NCBI GenBank assembly: GCA_030789695.1
Contig: CM061142.1
Coordinates: forward strand, 145,175,637-145,239,636
Reading direction: 5' to 3'
DNA: 64,000 nucleotides
DNA from: Scilla litardierei
Lineage: Eukaryota; Streptophyta; Magnoliopsida; Asparagales; Asparagaceae
A program made the position numbers and the translations under genes. Shown in pieces: positions 11,425 through 21,062 of the stretch. Below the pieces are notes generated by a model, which searched no databases, was not told the DNA's origin, and saw only the letters and a list, made by a program, of their open reading frames with translations. How positions within the stretch are numbered: the stretch's first letter is position 1; each line of letters begins with the position of its first letter.

Positions 11425-12582
11425 ATGGCCGGACGACGTGTTACCCGATCGGGGAACTTAGGTGATGGAGTTCCGGAAGACCAGAGCGGAGACTTCCGTC
11501 AGTTTCTGGGTGTGATGAGGGAGATGCTGGATGTTCAGCATCAGTTGGTACAGCAGTCCCAGCGTGCTTCCCAGGCTGTTCCAGTTGCACCACCACCACC
11601 AACACCTGCCCCTCGAGCTGCTCCAGGAGTGAAGCAGTTCAACGAGCTCCAGCCAAGGACATTTTCGGGGAAGGAGGGACCCCTAGCTGCTTACGAGTGG
11701 ATCCAGGGCACGGAGGAGAAGTTATTTGATGCGAAGATTCCTGATGATACCCGTGTGGAGATAGCAAAGATGTAGCTGACGGAGAATGCGAGGAACTGGT
11801 GGCGCATCGAGGAGAGGCGTCTTGAGAAGCCAGTGGGATGGAAGACCTTCATGTCTATGTTCAAGGATAAGTACTTCACCAAGTCTGCTAGGAGGGAGCT
11901 GCTGAGCAAGTTTATAGACCTGAAGCAGGAAGGTATGACTGTCGAGGAGTATGAAGCTGAGTTTGAGATGTTGAGCCGTTTTGCCCCGCACATGGTGAAG
12001 AAGGAGGAGAAGCGAGCTGATCGCTTTCGTCAGGGACTGCGATCGAAGATTCAGGCTTCGATGTCTTCGGCGAGTTTCTCGACTATGAGGGAGGTACTTG
12101 ATGCTGCAAAGAATCATGAGCTCATAGCTCTTTTGCCTGACCCTCCAGCTGATAAGGGGAAGCGTCCCATGGAGCAGTACCGGCCACCTGCTAGGCCGGC
12201 GATGAGGCCAGTTCAGACTGTACCATTCAAAAGGCCTGGAGCACCAGTTCAGATTCAAGGCAAGGGCCCGTGCCACTTCTGCGGAAAGCTTGGACATGTT
12301 CAGGCCACCTGCAGGAAGAAGATGGGGCTATGCTTAGTTTGTGGAGATGCCTCACATGCTGTGAGGGATTGTCCGAGGGCTCGTCAAGCTGTGGTTGGAG
12401 CGCCAGCCCCGTTGCAGATGAGAGCGCCTGCTTCAGTTCAGAGGGGACCTGCTGCTCGTGGACCACCTTTGCCGCCTCAGAGGTAGATGTATCAGAGAGC
12501 AGCACAGCCCCAGAGGCCGGCGTATACCATGACTGCTGTTGAGACTGAGGAGCTGGATGGAGTTATAGCAGGTAACGCTTGA
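11425..12582 (+). pseudogene. gag: Tekay gag (capsid/nucleocapsid), two premature stops
   Basis: Gag forms the virus-like particle and packages element RNA in the cytoplasm. The start ATG at 11425 (MAGRRVTRSG) is the first in frame before a proline-rich stretch. The capsid-like region has the NWW and W-x2-F-x3-F-x3-YF pattern typical of plant gypsy Gag (about 11800-11880). Two zinc knuckles follow: CHFCGKLGHVQATC and CLVCGDASHAVRDC, near 12270-12375. In-frame TAG codons at 11773-11775 and 12484-12486 break the frame; both occupy CAG-like positions. If the intron at 12572 is not spliced, the frame stops at TGA 12580-12582, giving a natural Gag of about 385 codons. If spliced, it continues into protease. 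Confidence 0.9.
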
Positions 12583-12682
12583 TCCTAGTTTTTCATTTCA
12601 TAGTTTAGATCTTATTATTAGTGTTGCTTGCTTGACTTGTTGTTAGAGTAGTTGATTTGACCGTAGTCCCCTTATATCTTAG
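12572..12682 (+). other. Predicted intron between Tekay gag and protease
   Basis: 111 nt, from GTAACG to TCTTAG, T-rich. Removing it joins ...ATA GCA G to GC ACC ATT... in the correct frame (I-A-G-T-I), continuous with the protease. Retaining it meets TGA at 12580-12582. No other joint nearby restores the frame so cleanly. Splicing is predicted, not shown. Confidence 0.7.
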
Positions 12683-15600
12683 GCACCATTCTAGTGTCCT
12701 CTCACCCAGCCTTGGCTTTGTTCGACTCCGGTGCATCTATGTGCATCATATCCCGGAGGTTTGTGACAAGGCACTCTATCCCCACCCATACACTCCCTAA
12801 GTGTTGGGACATTACCACAGGGAACGGAGTGGTGACGGTAAATTTGGGATGTCGATCGATTTCTTTAGTGATCAGTGGACACGAGCTCTTTGCAGATTTC
12901 ATTGTCCATGATCTGCCACATTTCGATGTCGTTCTTGGCATCGATTGGTTGGGAGATTTCCACGCCTCGATCGACTGTCACAGCAAGAGGGTAGTGTTCC
13001 GGATTCCAGGTCATCCGGAGTTCGAGTTCCGCAGCAGGGACGAGTCGCTTGGGCCCATCAGATTTCGGGCCAAGCTGGAGGTGCCGATTGTTACAGCCAT
13101 GCAGATGGAGATGGAGATCGAGCGACCAGCAGTCGTCAGAGACTTCGACGACGTCTTCCCAGAGGATATCTCAGGTTTGCCACCCGACAGAGCTTTAGAG
13201 TTTGGAATTGATCTTATGCCGGGAGCGCAACCGATATCGAAGGCGCCGTACCGTATGGTCCCCACCGAGCTCGAGGAGCTGCGGAAGCAGTTGGATGAGT
13301 TGCTGCAGAAGGGTTTCATCCACCCTAGTGTGTCACCGTGGGGTGCACCTGTTTTGCTTGTAAAGAAGAAGGATGGGTCCCGCAGGATGTGCGTGGACTA
13401 TCGAGGATTGAATGCTGTCACCGTAAAGAATAAGTATCCGCTGCCGCGCTTCGACGATATCTTTGACCAGCTTGGAGGTTCGAGAGTCTTCTCGAAGTTG
13501 GACTTGAGGAGTGGATACCACCAGTTGAAGGTAAAGAAGGACGATGTTCAAAAGACGGCTTTCCGGACGAAGTACAGACATTATGAGTTCGTGGTTATGC
13601 CGTTTGGCGTGACCAATGTGCCGGCTGTGTTCATGAATTTGATGAATTTAATATTCTACGACTTCCTGGACAAGTTTGTTATCATCTTCATTGATGACAT
13701 TCTTATTTATTCGAAGTCTGAGGAGGAGCACAGCTGTCATCTGAGGACAATGCTGGAGACGCTGAGGAGACATAAGCTTTATGCCAAGTATAGCAAGTGC
13801 GAGTTTTGGCTGGACAGAGTCACATTCCTGGGACACGTGGTGTCCGGTGATGGCATATCTGTGGGTCCGGAGAAGGTTAGAGCAGTCAGAGATTGGCCGA
13901 CTCCGCAGTCAGCGTCCGACATCAGGAGCTTCCTTGGTTTAGCAGGCTATTATCGGCGGTTCATCAAAGATTTCTCGAAGATTGCAGAGCCGATGACAAA
14001 GCTGACAAGGAAGGACGAGGAGTTTATTTGGTCAGATGCTTGTGAGGAGGCCTTCAGTATCTTGAAGGCGAGATTGACCACGGCACCGGTGTTGGCAGTA
14101 CCGGATCGAAGCGGAGGCTTCGAAGTTTATTGTGATGCATCAGGGAAGGGTCTAGGATGCGTCTTGCATCAGCATGGCCACGTGGTCGCGTACGCTTCTC
14201 GTCAGTTGAGGACTCATGAGAAGAATTACCCGACGCACGATCTGGAGTTGGCAGCAGTGATCTTTGCACTGAAGATTTGGAGGCACTTCTTGCTAGGTGA
14301 GAGTGTGAAGATTTTCACCGATCACAAGAGCTTGAAGTACATCTTTACGCAGAAGGAGCTTAACATGCGTCAGAGGCGATGGTTAGAGCTCATGGCTGAC
14401 TACGAGATTGATTTGCAGTATCATCCGGGGAAGGTGAACGTAGTGCCGGATGCCTTGAGTAGACTTCCTACTGCGATGATGCTTGCAGCCGACTGGAGGA
14501 TTCAGCAGGAGCTGAGGGAGATGGATTTGGAGGTTGTCCTACCTGGTGTGGTTCATTCGTTCATGAATTTGCAGATTCAGTCCACGATCGTGGATCGGAT
14601 CAAGGCAGCACATGCAGGAGATTCGAAGCTGCAGAGGATCAGGAGGCAGGTTGAAGCTGGACTACGGACAGAGTTCGTGATTCATGAGGATGGTTCGCTG
14701 CGGTACGGCAGTAGACTCTGTGTACCTGCAGGTGATGTTCGCGAGGAGCTGTTGAGCGAGGCTCATAGCTCACCATATTCTATACATCCTGGAGGCACCA
14801 AGATGTATAAGGACCTCCGTCTGAATAATTGGTGGATTGGCATGAAGAGGAGTGTGGCACGGAGCGTTGCCAAGTGTTTGATATGCCAACAGGTGAAGGC
14901 TGAGCACCATCGTACTGCTGGGTTGCTGCAACCGCTTCCCATTCCGGAGTGGAAGTGGAAACATATTACGATGGACTTCGTGACTGGTTTACCTCGGACC
15001 CCGAGGCAGAACGATGCAGTTTGGGTGATCGTGGATCGGTTGACCAAGTCTGCGCACTTTATTCCCTTCCGAGTGGGCCAGTCTACGGAAGCTTTGGCGA
15101 GGAAATATCTGGAGGTAAAGTTCCGTTCTACTTTTACTTCTATTTTGATTTTCTCCTTGAAATAGTCGTGACGTAGACCGTGTACGTGCAGGAGATTGTA
15201 CGCTTACATGGAGTCCCCGTGAGCATTGTGTCTGACCGAGACACGAGGTTCACATCTCAGTTCTGGAGAAGTTTGTAGGAGCATTTGGGTACGAGTCTGA
15301 GTTTCAGCATGGCGTACCACCCGCAGACTGATGGCCAGTCCGAGAGGACTATTCAGATTCTGGAGGATATGATGTGAGCTTGTACGCTCGATTTGAAGGG
15401 ATCATGGGAGGACCATCTTCACTTGGTGGAGTTTTCATATAACAACAGCTACCAGGCGATCATTGGCATGGCGCCGTTTGCTGCCTTATATGGAAGAAAA
15501 TGTCGATCGCCACTGAGCTGGGATGACATCGGAGATCGGGAGCTGTTGGGTCCGGAGATGATAGTCGAAGCTGTGGATGTCGTGAGGGACATCAGGGAGA

Positions 15601-16096
15601 ATCTTAGAGTTGCACAGGATCGCTTCAAGCATTAGGCAGATGCCAAGAGGAGACCTTTGGAGTTCCAGCCTGGAGATCACGTCTTCCTGAAGATTTCTCC
15701 GAACCGCGGAGTTATTCACTTTGGGAAGAAGGGAAAGATGAGTCCGAGGTATATTGGGCCATTTGATGTGCTAGAGCGTGTGGGAGCAGTGGCCTATCCC
15801 CTTGCTCTGCCACCATCTTTGGAGGGTGTTCACGACGTATTCCACGGATCTCAGCTACGTCGGTACGTCAGCGATCCGTCACACACGGTCGATTTCTCAG
15901 AGATTACGGTTCGACCAGACCTGACATATGACCAGCAGCCTGTGCAGATCTTGGACCGTCGACAGAAGCAGTTGAGGAATAAGATAGTCGACCTGGTGAG
16001 AGTGATGTGGCGTCACGGATCGCCTGGAGAGTCACCTGGGAGCGTGAGGATGATATGAGAGAGCGCTTCCCGCATCTTTTTCCCGGTAATGCTTGA
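12683..16096 (+). pseudogene. pol: Tekay pol: protease, RT, RNase H, integrase, chromodomain-like end
   Basis: The polyprotein for reverse transcription and integration. Order: aspartic protease with active-site DSGAS (about 12724); RT with FIDD catalytic block (about 13690); RNase H starting at VYCDASG (about 14125); integrase with HHCC zinc region (about 14755-14895) and catalytic D (MDFVTG, about 14975), D (VSDRD, about 15230) and E (QSERT, about 15340); then a chromodomain-like tail ending near 16096. The 12694-15165 part is one open frame. A predicted intron at 15115-15191 restores continuity. Downstream, stops at 15276-15278 (TAG), 15375-15377 (TGA) and 15633-15635 (TAG), and a 1-nt frameshift near 16010-16030, disable the integrase and tail. 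The true end in the restored frame is TGA at 16094-16096. Confidence 0.92.
15115..15191 (+). other. Predicted intron inside Tekay integrase core
   Basis: 77 nt, GTAAAG to GTGCAG, phase 0. Removal joins ...KYLE to EIVRLHG, the usual integrase sequence between the first and second catalytic Asp. If retained, translation ends at TAG 15163-15165, before the second catalytic Asp. Confidence 0.7.
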
Positions 16097-16124
16097 TGTT
16101 GATTCCGAGGACGGAATCATTTCT

Positions 16125-16137
16125 AAGTTGGGGAGGA
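16125..16137 (+). promoter_or_regulatory. Tekay polypurine tract
   Basis: AAGTTGGGGAGGA immediately precedes the 3' LTR start TGTAACGG. Confidence 0.85.
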
Positions 16138-19103
16138 TGTAACGGTCGGTTTCTGATCGTACCTTCTTTGTGCACGTGCTCTTGATTGTGCACGTGCTTA
16201 TTTTTGATTTTATTTGATTTTGAACATTATTGTGTGATATATCGACGTGATCGTCTCTGGAAGTATTAGATTGTGGAATAACTTTGTAACGACATATCTC
16301 GAGTCGTTCTTCAGCGATACTATCTTGTTTGACGTGACGTCGCGACTTTCTGTTTTGACGCGAGACGTTACGAATTTTAGTTTCGTCTCTCGACGTCGAA
16401 ATTTAGATCCGTCTTCTCCACTCTCTTTTTTAGTCGTCTCCAACACCCCATAATTATTTTACAATTTTTGAACTTAATTTGACCTATTTTCCATTTTTTT
16501 GAAAGTTTTAAATAATTTTAAAACCTATTTTTATAAGAGTTTTAATTACAATAAAATTCCTATATTATAATAACGTATTAAAGAATTTTTATGCAAAATT
16601 TTAGAATTTTTGGCCGCACCTATCTTGCGTGAGGGAGAGGAGAGTAATTTTAAACTAAAATAATTATTTTTAATTATTTAATTACGTTTTTCTAAACCCT
16701 AACCCTAACCCTAGCTCTAACCTATTTATATTAGCCCTAGGCTAAGTTATTTCGTCATTGCACAAAACCCTAGCCGCCGTTTCCTCTCCCAAAGCTTCGT
16801 CACAACGTTGCGACGATCGCCTAGTGCACGACCGGAGCTCACCCCCGCAAATCCTAGCGCACGACCGGAGCAGTCCCCCACATCGCCGCTTCCAGCGCAC
16901 CGCTGCATCGCACCCCGCTATCGCCCTGCTCCGACCGAGGCTGTCTCTCGGTCTGACCGAGAGACTTTCCCCGCCAGCCGCCCGCTCTGCACCGCTCCGC
17001 ATCGCCAAGCGCCGACCGACCCGCCACGTCGGTCTGACCGAAGCCCGCTCCGCACCCGAAGGCCGTTCCACACCCCGCTCCGCTGCCAGCCTCGTCCAAG
17101 CGCCCAACCGACGGGATCTGTCGGTCTGACCGACGATTTCCCTCGCACCGACGCTGTGCCCGACCTCGCCGCATCGCAGCTCGCACGACCGAGAGCACCT
17201 CTCGGTCTGACCGAGAGGAACCACCGCACCGACCAAGCCCGACCGACAGAACTTCGTCGCAAGTGGGTTTCTCCCACACCAACTTCTGTGGTGGGCCCCC
17301 CAAGTGCTCCTGAGGTGTTGTGGGCCCCCTTGGACCCCTAGCACTGCTGTGGGCCCCACTTGGACGTGCTACTTCACGGATTTGCCGTCTACGACGTTGC
17401 GACACGTCGTAGGCCTTCGTCGCAAGTTTCGACTTTTGGAGAGACGTGCGAGGACCAGATCTGAAGCTGAGGAGTTCTCCGATCAGACCCGACATCCAAT
17501 CTACAGCAAACTCTGGTTCAGGTTGGTTCCCCAAAACTCGTAGAAAGCCCCACAATAGCTGACTGAACCCTAGACTAAAAACCGTCAACTTGAACTAAAT
17601 TTACTTTCCAGCTCCTGTAAAACGTTGTACGAACATAGAAAAATCGACGAACGGACTTTGTTGACTGTGCACATAGGATAGATCGTCGATTAGGCTGAAA
17701 CATCAAAAAGTGACTTTTGACAAATAGGATAGTCCCGAAAACCTAGAAACGAAACCTAATAGGATTTGATGAATTTGAGACCTGACATCGTCGCCGTGGC
17801 GATATTTCAGACGGACTTCCGTGGACGAGACGCTTGGACGGGACGCTTCGAGAGGACGACACACTCGCCATCGCAGGCAAGTGTATCCACTTGCACTTTT
17901 GGCCGTGCTTAGGCCTTAGTTGGTTAGAATTGTTAACTGTGAACAAATAGAACCGGACGTGAAATGATAGCGTTCGGGACGACTCCTCACGGCTCAGACT
18001 TGACGACGAAGTCTGAGCCCGACAATAACAATTTTTGACATCATAGGGCTATCATGTGTGTGCGTGTGTGTGGACACCCTTGAATAACCCTTCCCGTATT
18101 GTCATGTCACGTCCCGTCTTGCACAGCCCGCTGGGCAATAGGGCACTCTCCGAGTGATCCCTTGTACAGACTCACAGCCTGCGGGCAATAGGGCACTCTC
18201 CAAGCTAGAGAGAGTGATCCCTTATACGGATACACAGCCTGCGGGCAATAGGGCACTCGCCAAGCTAGAGCGATTGATCCCTTGTACGGATATCTTGTCT
18301 TTTCTTGTCTTGGGGTTTGGGGTTGGGTTGAGCGTGCGCACAGTAAGAGGGTCTGATCCCCCTCGAACCGTAAGGCGTGAACCCTTTCGTGTCTCACTTG
18401 TCTTGTCCTGCCTTGTTTTCGTCACGTCCCATCTTGTCTTGACACCTGTAGGTTAGTCCCGTAGTTGGTAGCACACGCTACAACTACTACTTGTTGCGTT
18501 TTACTTTCCTGCTGCGTTCCTTCTGTTTGTTACTCAGTTATAACCCCAGCATGCTAATCAACCAGTAAAATGTTGTCTAAAAGTTGATACACTTGTAGTT
18601 TGGTCTAACCCTTTTTGTAGACCTGACCTGACGTACAGTTCCTTCTTTTGGTGCTGTACGTCAGGTGTTGAGCCAGAGTACGTCGACGAGGCGGACTTGC
18701 CAGCTGACGGAGAGCCGGATGACGTTGATCCGGAGTACGACCCAGAGGAGGACCAGAGTTAGAGGCCTCTAGTTGCTGATCCAGATTTCTGTTCCAGTTT
18801 AGATTTGGTGGGTAGCACCTGTTATTTTCTTGTCTAGGTTGGGTGCTTGCACCAGTAGTTTTCTTTTCTGCAGTTGTAGCCTTCGGGCGTTTTAGACTCT
18901 CAGTACTCTTGGATGTTTTATTTGGAATAAAATGAAATGATATCTCTTTTCAATACTTTGTTGTTTCCGTACTAACTTGCAGGGACCTGTTTTCCTTCGT
19001 TTGGAATATCACAGACGCTTATTGGGTCTGGGCTCTTAGCCCTGGCCTAAGCGGGCCTTAGTCACGCTTCGCCTCCGACCATTTTGGGAAGCGGGGCGTG
19101 ACA
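16138..19103 (+). repeat. Tekay 3' LTR (2,966 bp)
   Basis: Collinear with 8336-11300, with the same promoter, palindrome and 60-bp array. It ends GTGACA next to TSD CAGCT. The frame at 16854-17588 (minus) mirrors the 5' LTR shadow and is not a gene. Confidence 0.94.
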
Positions 19104-19427
19104 CAGCTTATTTCAAGGATATCTTTCTTGGAGACTAATCACTTGGTGTAAGGATGGACATCATGTGAAGAAGAACCAAAGTTTGGACTCAAGGAGTGCC
19201 AAAGCTTGGAGATGATGGAGAGCATTCAAGGCATCAAGATTAAAGACTTAGACTCTTTTGAAAGCATTGTAATCCATGTAATTTACTTTATTGCTTTCTC
19301 TCTCTTTTGAGTCTAGGGCAGATGTAATGCCTTGCTAGATGGTTTACTCATTCATGCTCATGCATTTAACCATCTTAGTGAACCTTAGGATTATCATAAA
19401 ATCCAACCCAATAGGTTCAGTCTTTCG

Positions 19428-19960
19428 GTCAGTCGTCTGATGAGGGAAAAACAGTCGACTGGGTGATTTCCAGTCGCCTGTAGATCCTTCTACAGTCGCC
19501 TGATATACACTGATCAAGTCAACATTTCTATTGACTCTAACTTGAGCTTTACGCACAGTCGCCTGTCAATCAGTTCCCAGTCGCCTGTATATTTACAATC
19601 GCCTGAGATTTGGCCAACAGTCGCATATCTAGCATAAGTGCAATCTCTGCATCTCTCTGTCTTCTCTCCATACTTTACAGTAGTCGACTGATGAAGAATA
19701 TACAGTCGCCTGACTATTCGACAGTCGACTGTAGTATTAACATCAGTCGCCTGTGTGAAGAATTGGAGAAAGAGTGCAGCTCTCTGTTTCGATCCATCCC
19801 CTGCCGCAGTCGTCTGCTGAAGGTTTTACAGGCGCCTGTCCTGTTTGCCAGTCGACTGTATTGACTTCGTCAGTCGACTGTCATGGCTCAGATTATAGCC
19901 GTTGGATATTTTCTAGCCGTTGATCAGTCGACTGTCTTATGATCATCAGTCGACTGTTCC
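19428..19960 (+). repeat. CAGTCGACTG / CAGTCGCCTG motif array in the solo LTR
   Basis: More than a dozen decamers of the form CAGTCG[AC]CTG (a few CAGTCGTCTG) are spread over about 500 bp. CAGTCGACTG is a perfect palindrome. The array ends some 80 bp before the TATA box at 20042-20055, a place where U3 enhancer elements are expected. Confidence 0.7.
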
Positions 19961-20334
19961 TGTCGTTTTCACCTAGTTTCTAGCCGTTGCTGAATTGATT
20001 TTCTGGCTGTTTCTTTGGGTTATTGGGCTTGATATAGGATTCCTATATATATGAGTGTGCTTGCCATTCTTGAGAACTCTGGACAACATTTGATAAACTC
20101 TTGATTCTATAGAAAATCTCAAGAGATCAATAAGCCACTCTCAAGCTCCCTCATTTCCCTCTATTTGAGCATTCATCTTTCTTCATGCATTGAAGTCCAG
20201 CTCAAGGGAAATCATCCAAGTGCTCTCAAGCATATTCCAACACTTGGAGATCCTCTTCCATGCCTTGCATTCATTCATGAGTAAGCATCTCAAGGCATAG
20301 GTAAGAGTATTTACTTTACGAGGTGTAAATTGTT

Positions 20335-20650
20335 CTCCTTTTCTCTTTGTGGGATTAGGATACTCTCTTTGTGGGAGTTTCTCTCTTTGTGGGAGGTTGT
20401 CTCTTTATGGGACTTAGGTGATTCTCTTTGTGGGAATTAACTCTCTTTGTGGGAGTTTAGTGTCCTAGTGTAGGACTAACCCTAATTGTCTGAGTGGGAG
20501 TTAGTGATTCTCTGTGTGGGAATCTTTATCCTTGTGTAGGATTGGTTGGGTCCTTGTGTAGGGCATAAATCCTCTTTGTGTGGTATCTCTTTGTGGGATT
20601 TGTATTCAATTCTCTGTGTGTGAATATAGTGAATATTGGTGTGGCTGGAT
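20335..20650 (+). repeat. CTCTTTGTGGGA short tandem repeats in the solo LTR
   Basis: About ten imperfect copies of CTCTTTGTGGGA or CTCTGTGTGGGA, each separated by short variable spacers, downstream of the LTR TATA box and hence probably in the transcribed leader. Confidence 0.65.
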
Positions 20651-20844
20651 GTACCCAAGTTTGGGGAACCAGGGTAAAACTTTGTGTTTGCGTTTGGATT
20701 GATTGTGCCATTTATCTCCTCTTGCACTTATAATTCCGCATTTGCAAGTTTAATTTTATTTGGATAATCTTATTGCCATTACACTATTCACCCCCCCCCT
20801 CTAGTGTGTGTTGTTAGTATTGCAAGGGTTAGACGATCCCTACA

Positions 20845-21062
20845 TGCTACCCTTAGGATAATAATATTTGACCCTTGTATTATGTATGTATAATCAGTGT
20901 TATTCGTGATATAAGTGTGAAGTTGTATACATGGTGGTTTTACTATATATGTGCGGATAGCTACTTCACTTAGGAATTTGTGTTGGAATATTTGTTAGTT
21001 GAGTATGTGGTTCAAAGATACTTGTGAATGCGTGATATGTATATATATATGTATATGTATGT
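20845..21062 (+). mobile_element. LARD2 internal fragment
   Basis: Begins with the right TSD (TGCTA) of the solo LTR. The stretch CAGTGTTATTCGTGATATAA and its surroundings align, with gaps, to the reverse complement of LARD1 at about 3460-3600. It ends in the 17-bp TSD of the LINE (21046-21062). Confidence 0.6.

Larger units (their letters stand above)
8336..19103 (+). mobile_element. Full-length Ty3/gypsy chromovirus, Tekay (Del) type
   Basis: 10.77 kb, with LTRs 8336-11300 and 16138-19103 and flanked by a perfect TSD CAGCT (8331-8335 and 19104-19108). Internal order is PBS, Gag with two CCHC knuckles, protease, RT, RNase H, integrase and a chromodomain-like C-terminus, then PPT. The long (about 3 kb) LTRs and the C-terminal sequence style (SQLRRYV...DPSH, then TWERE before the end) are typical of Tekay. 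Coding is broken by five in-frame stops and one late frameshift, so it is no longer autonomous. The LTRs differ at roughly 2-3% of sites by eye. Confidence 0.95.
8243..20844 (+). mobile_element. Copia-type solo LTR, interrupted by Tekay
   Basis: The LTR begins TGTTGAGTATTGG at 8243 and ends CCTACA at 20844, flanked by the 5-bp duplication TGCTA (8238-8242 and 20845-20849). The Tekay element lies inside at 8336-19103. Without it and its extra TSD copy the LTR is about 1.83 kb. No internal region or second LTR is present, so this is a solo LTR left by LTR-LTR recombination. Its start, size and motif content suggest a SIRE/Maximus-like copia family; that family call is from memory of LTR style, not from a protein. 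A TATA box (CCTATATATATGAG) lies at 20042-20055. Orientation is + by LTR content. Confidence 0.8.
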
